This document shows, in pieces, positions 8,885 through 16,046 of a stretch of DNA of 20,823 bases. The notes under the pieces were generated by a model. It was not told the origin of the DNA. It saw only the letters and a list, made by a program, of their open reading frames with translations, and made no database searches. The stretch spans positions 153,751 to 174,573 of the forward strand of contig DUAT01000072.1 of NCBI GenBank assembly GCA_012960755.1, read 5' to 3'. The first letter of the stretch is position 1. Every line of letters begins with the position of its first letter. The DNA is from Gammaproteobacteria bacterium (lineage in GTDB: Bacteria; Pseudomonadota; Gammaproteobacteria; Pseudomonadales; Azotimanducaceae_A). The translations under genes and the position numbers were made by a program.

Positions 8885-9473
8885 AAAACCGTTGCCACTG
8901 CTGTTCCAATTGTTCGCGCATCGCTTCCGGTGTTGAATTGTTATCGATTACCACGGTTGCCTTTGCGGTTCGCTCTTCGTTACTCAGCTGTGAGTTCAGC
9001 CTGCTTTCAACGGCCTCGCGCTCGAGCCCATCTCGCGAAATCGATCGTTCGATGGCTGTCTCCCGGTCCACCACGACCACCCAGATTTCGTCACCAATAT
9101 CGTCCCAACCCGCTTCAAACAGAACCGCAGCTTCAAGCACGACTGTCGCATCAGGGTTGAGCGCTTCGAAACAGGATATTTCCAGCTCCGCTAACCTGCG
9201 TATCTCGGGCCAGACAATATCCGTGAGTTTCTTCAACTCGTCGGGCTGGCCGAATACCTTGCCACCCAGTACCTTCCGGTCTATTTGATTCTCGTCAGTG
9301 ACGACATCTTCACCAAAGGTGTCAATCACCTTCCGAAAAGCCTGCGTACCCGGGTCGTATGCCCGATGACCTAACCGATCGGCATCGATAATGTCTGCAC
9401 CGTGTTCCTGGAGGAATTTCGATGCGGTGGATTTCCCGGACGCCAGACCACCTGATAAACATATAACTTTCAA
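8877..9473 (-). CDS. coaE: Dephospho-CoA kinase
   Basis: This enzyme phosphorylates dephospho-CoA at the 3' ribose position, the last step of coenzyme A synthesis. The P-loop GGLASGKST is at residues 8-16, followed by the family segment DADRLGHRAYDPG and the helical lid region containing VVVDRETAIERSISRDGL. I start at TTG (9473-9471), which gives 198 residues starting KVICLSGG. A perfect AGGAG lies 5 nt upstream and the family begins right before the P-loop. A GTG at 9578 would add 35 residues resembling no family N-terminus. It is the first gene of the coaE-prfB-lysS-ung block; the tail is embedded in an 18-bp tandem repeat. Confidence 0.94.
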   Translation of the reverse strand: MKVICLSGGLASGKSTASKFLQEHGADIIDADRLGHRAYDPGTQAFRKVIDTFGEDVVTDENQIDRKVLGGKVFGQPDELKKLTDIVWPEIRRLAELEISCFEALNPDATVVLEAAVLFEAGWDDIGDEIWVVVVDRETAIERSISRDGLEREAVESRLNSQLSNEERTAKATVVIDNNSTPEAMREQLEQQWQRFSG

Positions 9474-9550
9474 CTGAACTCCTAGTACGAATAGTAAAGA
9501 CTCGAGCGGTGCCTGCAGCCAGATGCTTACAGCCAATAAATAAAAGAACC

Positions 9551-9583
9551 AGTGCCACAGCTGATAATAGAGTGCCACAACTG
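9551..9583. repeat. 13-bp direct repeat in the coaE / thiolase divergent region
   Basis: AGTGCCACAGCTG (9551-9563) and AGTGCCACAACTG (9571-9583) differ at one base and are exactly 20 bp apart, about two helical turns, so they would face the same side of the DNA. They lie in the 184-bp region between the divergent coaE and thiolase genes. A regulator binding site is a reasonable inference; no regulator is encoded next to it. Confidence 0.6.
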
Positions 9584-9657
9584 CTAAAAAAAATCACCCG
9601 TACAAATCATCACCACTCTTAGGTAGACTTTGGTAATCGAGTCTTAGGGGAAGGTCA

Positions 9658-10848
9658 ATGAGCCAACACAGAGACGCCGCTATCGTCGGCATTCATGAGT
9701 ACCCGTCACGGGCAGTCGAAGGTGAAGTTTCAGCGTTGCAGATAAAGGCAGAAAGTGCTGCCCGTGCGTTGGAAGATGCCGGACTGAACTGGTCCGACGT
9801 GGATGCAGTTTATGACGCCGGTGACGGTGGCGGAATGAGCGGGCTCAATATTTCCGAGTATTTTGGGCTAAAACCCAATGTTATTGATACCACCGGTGTT
9901 GGTGGGAGTTCATACGAATTCCATGCGGCTCACGCAAAAAGAGACATAGCAGCGGGCAAAGCAAAGGTGGCCTTGTTAACTTACGGTTCGACGTCCCACA
10001 GTAGTGCCCGGGCAATCGGAGTTGGTGGCCGCGGATTCGGTAGCGCACACCCAGCAGACAATATGGACACCTTCGCCGGAATGACGCTCATTGCCAACTA
10101 TGCCATGGTGGCCCGACGCCATATGCATGAGTATGGTACAACCAGCGAACAACTGGCAGAGATTTCTACGGCTACGCGGTATCACGCCATGAGGAATCCT
10201 GAGGCAGTCGCCGCCATGGAGGACCTGGAATTTCTCGATATCCGCGAAACCACCATCGATGACGTCGTTAGCTCAAGGATGATTGCTGACCCGCTTCATT
10301 TACTGGAATGTTGCATGATTTCCGACGGTGGCGGCGCCGTGATCATCTCCTCAGCCGAGGTCGCGAAGGATTGTAAAAAATCACCGGTCTGGATCCTCGG
10401 GGCAGGCGAGGCAACCAAGTACCCCGAGAATGGCGGAGATATCACGACCAGTGCAGCAGTACAATCTGCGCCACAAGCTTTTGGTGAAGCCGGTGTAACC
10501 CCAGGTGAAATTGATATCGCCATGATCTACGATTCATTTAGTATCACTGTGCTAGCGCTACTCGAAGATCTTGGCTTTTGCAAAAAAGGTGAAGGTGGCA
10601 GCTGGGTCCAGGGTGGGAAACTCAGGTTTGATCAGCCCGGTGGCCCCGCGCTGAATACCGACGGTGGTGGTCTTTCCTCCAACCATCCGGGTATGCGCGG
10701 AATTTTTCTGCTCATTGAAGCAACCAGGCAGTTGAGGGGTGAATCATGTTCCCAGGTGCCAGATGCAAAACTCGCAGTCGCTCACGGCAACGGTGGAATG
10801 TTAGGCAGTCGACACGCTGCCGGTACGGTAATTTTGGGAAGTGACTAG
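9658..10848 (+). CDS. SCP2/Ltp2-like thiolase-fold protein lacking the active cysteine
   Basis: The 396-residue protein has the thiolase fold of the lipid-transfer/SCP-x branch. The usual nucleophile loop (GGCxSG) reads VGGSSYEFHA (81-90), with serine in place of cysteine. The C-terminal CxGGG segment reads AHGNGGMLGS (375-384), so the second cysteine is also gone. The histidine of the GHP motif is retained (SSNHPGMRG, His343). A conserved tyrosine lies in MIYDSF (Tyr291), followed by LEDLGFCKKGEGG. This pattern matches the Ltp2-type proteins that act with DUF35 partners; Ltp2 is a retro-aldolase in steroid side-chain breakdown. Ordinary thiolysis is therefore unlikely. A strong AGGGGAAGG site precedes the ATG. 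The probable partner DUF35 gene lies at 14031, beyond two opposing genes. The substrate is unknown. Confidence 0.82.
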   Translation: MSQHRDAAIVGIHEYPSRAVEGEVSALQIKAESAARALEDAGLNWSDVDAVYDAGDGGGMSGLNISEYFGLKPNVIDTTGVGGSSYEFHAAHAKRDIAAGKAKVALLTYGSTSHSSARAIGVGGRGFGSAHPADNMDTFAGMTLIANYAMVARRHMHEYGTTSEQLAEISTATRYHAMRNPEAVAAMEDLEFLDIRETTIDDVVSSRMIADPLHLLECCMISDGGGAVIISSAEVAKDCKKSPVWILGAGEATKYPENGGDITTSAAVQSAPQAFGEAGVTPGEIDIAMIYDSFSITVLALLEDLGFCKKGEGGSWVQGGKLRFDQPGGPALNTDGGGLSSNHPGMRGIFLLIEATRQLRGESCSQVPDAKLAVAHGNGGMLGSRHAAGTVILGSD

Positions 10849-10872
10849 GAGGCTGACTGGGCCTCCTGGTTT
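10847..10872 (+). terminator. Hairpin between convergent thiolase and transporter genes
   Basis: AGGAGGC (10847-10853) and GCCTCCT (10861-10867) form a perfect 7-bp stem with a seven-base loop, followed by GGTTTATT. It starts within the thiolase stop codon and ends just before the stop of the opposing transporter gene, 22 nt away. It may serve both directions; the U-tract is weak. Confidence 0.5.
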
Positions 10873-13084
10873 ATTCTACCCAGCCCAGCACATCCCTGAC
10901 AACAGACCATCGACTAACAGCTTCACCGTCTACCTGACCAAGAATCCAGGTCTTGTAGGTTTTATCGAAGGTTCCGTCAACTTTTCTTAGCCCTACCCAA
11001 CTATCGACATAACGTAGCAAATCAGCATTTTCCCAACTGACTGCATAGCCCGTGGGATAACGGGCCTTTCGGTCGTATACCGCAACACCATAGTCAGGGT
11101 AGAACAAGGTCCAGGCCGACCCTGCTTCGGCGCTGATCATCAAGGCATCATAAGTACCCGATTTTTGTTTAAAGAAAAGCTTGTAGTTTTCAATCGCCAC
11201 GAATTTCATTTGAGGAAAAACCAGCCTGAACCTGGCAATCAGTGCATCGTCTTCTACGTAGGCTACAACAATAGGTTCGGTATTGAGAATTTCTTCAACA
11301 CTGTCAAAATCCTTAACCCGATGATCAGCTAACACCAGACTTCGAGTTAATTCCATTACCGGCGTTGAAAAGCCCACCCGTTGCATCATGTCGGCATTGA
11401 TCAACAATCCCGACATCGCCACATCAAAAAAACCTCTATCCAGGCCAATTTCGTATTTACCTCGCCTGAACGGCACAAACTCAATAACCACGCCCATATC
11501 CTCTGCAAGTCTGTTGGCGATTTCCACGTCAAAACCAACCAGGTCCCCGAAATTGTTGTAGTAGGAAAAAGGCACATTGCTGGGTCGGTAGCCGACACGT
11601 AAGACGCCTCTTTTTTTTACTTCTGCCAAACTGGCGATCGGCCTTTGTTCATCATTGTCATTTTTAAACTGACGCAACACGCGGGTGGGGACCTGTTCGG
11701 CAACCTGCATATTCGCGATGACCTCATCCGTCTGCTTATCCTGATCAATGACATAGTCCAACCCAACTCGCGTAACCATCAGAACCGCAGTAACCACGAC
11801 TCCCAGCCCTATACCCAATCGGAGTATCCGGGTGACTGATATCTTCACTTTCCCTAAAAATAAACTAATGGCGAGCAACGTCAACACGAACAGGTTCATG
11901 ACTGCCACCATAGAACTGACTTTTCCGGTCAAAAAACCCGACATAACAAAAAACTGAAACAGATCAGAAGGCAAGTGCACAAGATCAAGCATAAACGGGA
12001 TGGCGACGTAGACATCACCAAACAGCGATAGTAATCCACTGACTGCCAGCGATGGCAGAAGCTCGGCTTCGACAGGTTTTCCAGAAAACCATCCGGCAAA
12101 CATAACGAACAATATGACCGTAAATTTTCCGATATTGGGAAAGGAGTAGGCGATAGGAACCAGGATATCGATCATACTCCTGGCTTCATCGTTAATTGTC
12201 TCTCGTTCAGCCAATACCCGCTTACACTCTTCAGTGACCACGGGCAAAATAATGAATATGTTTCCGGTCGCAAAAGCTGTCACGAGTGCAGCTCGCGTTA
12301 CCCTTAAAACGTCCTTGTAAGGAACAGGTGTCAGAACCGCTACCACCCAGGGCAAGACCCAAAATGTCAGCAGCATACAAAGCACAAACATACTCACCAG
12401 ATAAACCTGCATACTGGCGAACTCTTCCACCCCCATGGTTCCCGCAGCACTGGCAGACATGGCGAAAATGCCGAAAGGCAACACCTTTAGTAATCCGTCA
12501 GTTACCCTGGACAGGCCAGTGGATGCTACATCCATGAAGTTAATAATTTCGCTTTTATTATTCATACCGATCAACGCCAGACCCAACGCAATACAGAACA
12601 AAACCATAGCTGGTACAGATCCTTCGGCCATGGACTGGAAGGGATTCGAAGGAATATAGAGTTTGTAATAGTCAACCTGAATCGGTTCGGCTATGGAACT
12701 GGTACTAAAAAAGCTCGCGGACTCGAGTTGCGGAAAAACCACAGGCATCAGAAACACAACGGCCAGCCCCAGTAACCATAGCAATAACATGATTACGCCT
12801 GCCTGACGGAACAGCATTGACGCATCTTCTTTGGTCAGTTTCCCGATCCCACCGATAAGCGAGACGACGATGTACGGGTACACAGTCATTTGCATCAATA
12901 GAATGACGGTATTGCCGATGATGCTCATCCAGCCCACCATCTCACCAAAAAAAAGACCGACGGCAATGCCCATTGCCAGGGCCAGCATCATCTGGGCTGA
13001 CCGGCTCATAACCGGTTTCGATTTGATGATGTTGCCGTCAACCGACTGATCCTTCATTGCTTGTGGTTCCGGGGTCATCACCAT
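10871..13084 (-). CDS. DAACS symporter fused to periplasmic solute-binding domain
   Basis: This 737-residue inner-membrane protein joins two modules. Residues about 30-410 are a multi-pass cation:dicarboxylate/amino-acid symporter (GltP/DctA-type) domain. A further hydrophobic segment at about 421-440 follows, then a linker, and residues about 482-725 are a family-3 extracellular solute-binding domain (KKRGVLRVGYRPSNVPFSYY, GDLVGFDVEIANRLAE). Symporters of this family end in the cytoplasm after eight membrane segments, so the extra segment would put the binding domain in the periplasm. The hallmark serine-rich motif is replaced by TAFATGNIFIILP (269-281) and NMDGT by SFPNIGK (314-320), so ion coupling may differ. 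The ATG at 13084 overlaps the end of the DUF924 gene, indicating coupling; an in-frame ATG at 13078 is an alternative start. Transported solute is unknown. Confidence 0.85.
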   Translation of the reverse strand: MVMTPEPQAMKDQSVDGNIIKSKPVMSRSAQMMLALAMGIAVGLFFGEMVGWMSIIGNTVILLMQMTVYPYIVVSLIGGIGKLTKEDASMLFRQAGVIMLLLWLLGLAVVFLMPVVFPQLESASFFSTSSIAEPIQVDYYKLYIPSNPFQSMAEGSVPAMVLFCIALGLALIGMNNKSEIINFMDVASTGLSRVTDGLLKVLPFGIFAMSASAAGTMGVEEFASMQVYLVSMFVLCMLLTFWVLPWVVAVLTPVPYKDVLRVTRAALVTAFATGNIFIILPVVTEECKRVLAERETINDEARSMIDILVPIAYSFPNIGKFTVILFVMFAGWFSGKPVEAELLPSLAVSGLLSLFGDVYVAIPFMLDLVHLPSDLFQFFVMSGFLTGKVSSMVAVMNLFVLTLLAISLFLGKVKISVTRILRLGIGLGVVVTAVLMVTRVGLDYVIDQDKQTDEVIANMQVAEQVPTRVLRQFKNDNDEQRPIASLAEVKKRGVLRVGYRPSNVPFSYYNNFGDLVGFDVEIANRLAEDMGVVIEFVPFRRGKYEIGLDRGFFDVAMSGLLINADMMQRVGFSTPVMELTRSLVLADHRVKDFDSVEEILNTEPIVVAYVEDDALIARFRLVFPQMKFVAIENYKLFFKQKSGTYDALMISAEAGSAWTLFYPDYGVAVYDRKARYPTGYAVSWENADLLRYVDSWVGLRKVDGTFDKTYKTWILGQVDGEAVSRWSVVRDVLGWVE

Positions 13085-13854
13085 TTGGAACCGTCGACAA
13101 AACCAGCTGTGCCTTTTTTACCAACGTACAGGGATTCCAATTCGGTGGCGGGTCGATCACGTCTGACATTACGGTGAGGGAATCGGCCGAACATATGGAT
13201 AATCTGAAAATGTTCCACCCCCTTTTGAAACGCATTTAGAAACTCATAAGGGTGGTTGGGGTGCTCGTTGATAGCCTTCAAAAATTGCAACGACAGTTCC
13301 TGTGATTCCAGATTTTCGTGATGCATCAGCGGATAGACCACAAACAGTTTTTGATAACCGGTAAAGTAATATTTGTAGAATCGCTCTTCTATATTGGTTT
13401 TTGCCGCCGTTCGTGACAGATGGTCGTGTTCATAAGCCTGCTCCGTGCCACGAAACATATTTCTTGTGAATTGATCTAACAGGATGACGTAGGCAAGATT
13501 CTCATAGGGATTGCGCTCAATATCCCAACCCAGCTCCCCTGCAATCGCCAGGTGAAAGGTGTCGAGAAATCTTTCTGTGATTATGCGGTCTGTTTCCCTG
13601 CTACCCTCTGCACCATCAGGACCATGGGGAAACCACTTGTCATTATAGCGCCCCTTACCCTTTTGTTGCATATCAGCTTCCCATTCTTCAAACCAGTATT
13701 TGAGTATATCCATTGCTCTGGGATCGGATTCGCTCAGGAACTGCTTTTGTTTGACGGACAGTGCAATGTTGGTGTCAGCAACAACAGCGGATTGAACCCC
13801 GACCAGTAAATAAAACAGCAACAACAGGTGCAGGTTTTGGGATAGATATTTCAC
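13078..13854 (-). CDS. Exported DUF924 family protein
   Basis: The 258-residue protein carries the DUF924 signature LLDQFTRNMFRGTEQAYEHD (125-144) and the N-terminal ILKYWFEEWEAD stretch (50-61). Function is unknown for the family. I start at GTG (13854-13852), with GAGG 8 nt upstream. This gives an N-terminal signal peptide (hydrophobic residues about 8-25, probable cleavage AVVA-D after residue 26). A TTG at 14031 would add 59 residues with no family similarity that hide the signal peptide. Most DUF924 proteins I know of are about 180-220 residues and cytoplasmic, so a periplasmic form is notable. Its TGA overlaps the ATG of the symporter-receptor fusion, so the two are made together. Confidence 0.82.
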   Translation of the reverse strand: MKYLSQNLHLLLLFYLLVGVQSAVVADTNIALSVKQKQFLSESDPRAMDILKYWFEEWEADMQQKGKGRYNDKWFPHGPDGAEGSRETDRIITERFLDTFHLAIAGELGWDIERNPYENLAYVILLDQFTRNMFRGTEQAYEHDHLSRTAAKTNIEERFYKYYFTGYQKLFVVYPLMHHENLESQELSLQFLKAINEHPNHPYEFLNAFQKGVEHFQIIHMFGRFPHRNVRRDRPATELESLYVGKKGTAGFVDGSKW

Positions 13855-13901
13855 AGTACGAGCCTCGTTTTTCCCACTATATCGTAACGACTGTGAAACT
13901 G

Positions 13902-13981
13902 CGCCGCAGGAACAACTTATCGACAGGCAATGTTGAAATTCCCCGCTATCTGGTGGATAGTCAAACATAATTCCTGCGGCG
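13902..13981. promoter_or_regulatory. Long inverted repeat in the DUF924 / DUF35 divergent promoter region
   Basis: CGCCGCAGGAA (13902-13912) is matched by its exact reverse complement TTCCTGCGGCG (13971-13981), with 58 nt between. Inside the spacer a smaller inverted repeat, CTATC-TGGTG-GATAG (13946-13960), is centred slightly off the middle. The element lies in the 176-nt gap between the divergent starts at 13854 and 14031. Paired operator half-sites for one regulator acting on both genes is an inference; a structured leader is the alternative. Confidence 0.55.
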
Positions 13982-14030
13982 TCATGATTTTGGTGAAGCG
14001 TTGGAGAAAACGTTTGGAGAAAGGTTTGCA

Positions 14031-14444
14031 ATGAATAATACTAAACGACCACTACCACGAACAGATGAGTACGATACCCAGCGGTTCTGGGAGGCAACAA
14101 AAGACAAAGAATTCAGATATCAGCAGTGCGATAGCTGTGAAACAATCGTCTTCTACCCCCGACGTCACTGTACCGGTTGTACCAATGGTTCCCTTGCCTG
14201 GAAGGTGTCTGCCGGTACAGGTACAGTCTATACCTTTAGCGTTGTTCGCCAGAGCTATCACCCCTTCTTCCGTAATCTTGTGCCTTATGCTGTTGCCTGG
14301 ATCGACCTGGATGAAGGGCCACGCATTCTATCAAATGTTGTCGGTGTTCCGCCTGAAGAGGTTGCCATAGGCCAACGCGTCCAGATTGAATGGGAGGAGC
14401 ATGAGGAACTAAATATTCCATTGTTCAAGCCTATGGTGGCTTAG
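14031..14444 (+). CDS. DUF35 Zn-ribbon / OB-fold protein, acyl-CoA-binding partner
   Basis: The 137-residue protein has the two-part DUF35 architecture. A rubredoxin-like zinc ribbon with Cys33, Cys36, Cys47 and Cys50 (QQCDSCETIV, HCTGC) follows a helical N-terminus (YDTQRFWEATKDKEF). An OB-fold runs from about residue 60 (GTGTVYTFSVVRQ) to the end. DUF35 proteins bind acyl-CoA and work with thiolase-fold partners in archaeal HMG-CoA synthase complexes and in the ChsH2-Ltp2 aldolase of steroid degradation. The likely partner here is the cysteine-less thiolase at 9658, on the same strand but 3.2 kb upstream. I start at ATG 14031, preceded by GGAGAAAGG; an ATG at 14001 would add ten residues. 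A closely spaced repeat of TTGGAGAAA lies just upstream. Confidence 0.9.
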   Translation: MNNTKRPLPRTDEYDTQRFWEATKDKEFRYQQCDSCETIVFYPRRHCTGCTNGSLAWKVSAGTGTVYTFSVVRQSYHPFFRNLVPYAVAWIDLDEGPRILSNVVGVPPEEVAIGQRVQIEWEEHEELNIPLFKPMVA

Positions 14445-14472
14445 CTCCCGGAACAGCGAGCAACAAGCCCCT

Positions 14473-15270
14473 ATGCCTGCCTCCCGCATCAACTCACTTG
14501 AAGCACCTGATGAAGCACCTGATGAAGCACTTGATGAAGCACTTGATGAAGCACTTGATGAAGTAACCGCCAAAACGCTTTCCCTGGCCGGGTTTATCTC
14601 AAAAGACTTATCAAAAAATGGCTTCAGACGAATGCATATCCTGGTGCCACAAGTGCGCGGGCTGGTGAAAAAAGGGTATTCCTTCTACGACGCGAGCCCT
14701 ACCAGTATTGTTAAACGGTGGGACCAGATCTGGAAGCACTCGCAATGGTACGAGGTTGCCCATCAGGCACTGTACTACTACCAACAAAGGATGCTGCATA
14801 GCGCTATTACCCGATCAGAATTTTCCAGAATCAAAACCTGGATCAACAGATGTGACTGCTGGTCACACAGTGACGACCTCTCGAAAATCTACGCCCAGGT
14901 GGTGGAAGACAACCCATCCTGGATTCTGCCGTTGTATGAAACCTGGAACCGTGCAAAGTCCCCATGGAAACGACGGCAGTCCGTTGTCGGACTCATTGAA
15001 TACAAGGCAAAGCGCAAGCATGTTTTGCCTTTTTCAATCCTGATCCGGTTCGTCGATCCCTTGTTACAGGATGAAGACTATTATGTTCAAAAAGGTGTCG
15101 GCTGGACCTTGAGGGAGATTTACAATGCGTACCCGGACAAAACACTGGACTATATCAAGGCCAATCTTGGTTCGTTAAGTGCTATTGCCTATTCGAGTTC
15201 AACCGAAAAACTGGACCGCAAAACCAAGGCGGGCCTGAACTCAACTCGAAAGTCTCTGAGGACTTCCTGA
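14473..15270 (+). CDS. AlkD-like DNA alkylation repair protein with repeat N-terminus
   Basis: This 265-residue HEAT-repeat-like protein belongs to the DNA alkylation repair family (AlkD type), glycosylases that remove positively charged alkylated purines. Residues equivalent to the AlkD active site are visible: Trp130 and Asp134 in CDCWSHSDDLSK, Arg167/168 in SPWKRRQSVVGLI, and Trp211 in QKGVGWTLRE. A family-atypical N-terminus (residues 10-30) is a run of four-residue repeats (APDE/ALDE) encoded by five 12-bp DNA units. The ATG is 28 nt after the DUF35 gene without a clear ribosome binding site, so a start just after the repeat cannot be excluded. The stop lies 3 nt from the stop of the convergent sigma gene. 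Confidence 0.85.
   Translation: MPASRINSLEAPDEAPDEALDEALDEALDEVTAKTLSLAGFISKDLSKNGFRRMHILVPQVRGLVKKGYSFYDASPTSIVKRWDQIWKHSQWYEVAHQALYYYQQRMLHSAITRSEFSRIKTWINRCDCWSHSDDLSKIYAQVVEDNPSWILPLYETWNRAKSPWKRRQSVVGLIEYKAKRKHVLPFSILIRFVDPLLQDEDYYVQKGVGWTLREIYNAYPDKTLDYIKANLGSLSAIAYSSSTEKLDRKTKAGLNSTRKSLRTS
14500..14559 (+). repeat. 12-bp coding tandem repeat (five units)
   Basis: Five consecutive units GAAGCACYTGAT, the first two with C and the last three with T at the variable position, then a partial GAAGTA. They encode acidic EAPD/EALD repeats at the start of the AlkD-like protein. The near identity of units at DNA level indicates recent slippage expansion. Confidence 0.92.
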
Positions 15271-15273
15271 GGG

Positions 15274-15852
15274 CTATTCAGGTGACTGCACCCGATTGAT
15301 ATTCTGACGCAACCGACCCCGTGCCCGACTGATCACACGATCATAGTGCAAATAGGGTAACAGCAGCGCATCACAGATCTCCGGTTTGGTCTGTTGATCA
15401 AAGTAGCAACGAAGCAGTATGTCCCTGTCGCGTTCAACCGCCAGTTTTTCAATTGACTGGAGAACCAGTCGGCATTGTTGTTGACTGCTATATTCGGATT
15501 CCAGTTCAGGCTGGGTATTTACGACACTGTCAAAAACGCCCCTGAGTTCCAATCGGTTATCGGATTTTCGAAGCCAGCCCAGGTACATAAATTTCGCGGT
15601 CTGATACAGGTAACTGGCTAGTTTCTGAGGTTCGTCCAAAGTTTCACTGCGAAGTTTTTTTAAAACAACAATCAATGTTTCGTGAGCCAAATCCTCAGCG
15701 CGGGCTCGATCTTTCGTGTAACTCTCGAGCAGGGTTACGATACCTTGCCGGTATCGACAGACTAATTGTTCCTCAGCTTTTTTATCACCTCGTGCGATGG
15801 CCTCGACGAGAGACTTGGGTTCAGCTTCTACATCTGGTTGGGTCCGGCCCAT
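15274..15852 (-). CDS. ECF-like RNA polymerase sigma factor
   Basis: The 192-residue protein has the two-domain layout of extracytoplasmic-function sigma factors. Region 2 spans about residues 14-97 and includes DRARAEDLAHETLIVVLKKL (48-67). Region 4 spans about 130-182, with LAVERDRDILLRCYF and a recognition-helix area EICDALLLPYLHYDRVISRARGRL. Region 4 departs from the common EIAxxLGxSxGTVKSR pattern, so the DNA target may be unusual. I start at ATG 15852, with AAGGA 6 nt before it; a start at 15882 would add ten residues. No anti-sigma gene is adjacent. The nearest neighbour on the same strand is the GAF-AAA+ regulator upstream, with a palindrome between. Its target genes are unknown. Confidence 0.85.
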   Translation of the reverse strand: MGRTQPDVEAEPKSLVEAIARGDKKAEEQLVCRYRQGIVTLLESYTKDRARAEDLAHETLIVVLKKLRSETLDEPQKLASYLYQTAKFMYLGWLRKSDNRLELRGVFDSVVNTQPELESEYSSQQQCRLVLQSIEKLAVERDRDILLRCYFDQQTKPEICDALLLPYLHYDRVISRARGRLRQNINRVQSPE

Positions 15853-15974
15853 GGAGTGTCCTTTTATAATAATTGTTAACAAGAGAACTGATCAATTTTT
15901 ATGCCAACCGAATATATCGAATGATTTCAATCGCTTGGTAAATACAGCCGGTTGGGAGGTGTCAAAAGTGTCCA

Positions 15975-16000
15975 ATTAATCGGACAGGGCTGTCCGACTA
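15975..16000. promoter_or_regulatory. Palindrome between regulator gene and sigma gene
   Basis: CGGACAG-GG-CTGTCCG (15980-15995) is a perfect 7-bp palindrome, extended to 12 bp per arm with one mismatch. A further TGTCC half-site lies at 15968-15972, 22 bp from the one in the right arm. It sits about 120 nt upstream of the sigma gene and about 45 nt after the regulator stop. There is no U-run on either strand, so an operator is more likely than a terminator. Confidence 0.5.
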
Positions 16001-16046
16001 ATCACACACCTTAGCGTGGCGAAGTCGGAAATTACCCGATGAATAA

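Noticed and set aside
9474..9578. Longer coaE with a hydrophobic N-terminal extension from a GTG
   Set aside because: The added 35 residues have no counterpart in dephospho-CoA kinases, and a perfect AGGAG precedes the TTG at 9473.
9551..9583. Sigma54-like -24 elements, TGGCAC on the minus strand, twice
   Set aside because: Neither copy is followed at the proper distance by the GC of the -12 element.
13855..14031. Longer DUF924 protein from a TTG at 14031
   Set aside because: The extension crosses the divergent promoter region and its inverted repeat; the GTG at 13854 has a ribosome site and yields a signal peptide.
15266..15282. CCTGA/TCAGG hairpin over the convergent stops of the AlkD-like and sigma genes
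   Set aside because: The stem is only 5 bp with no U-run on either side; too weak to call a terminator.
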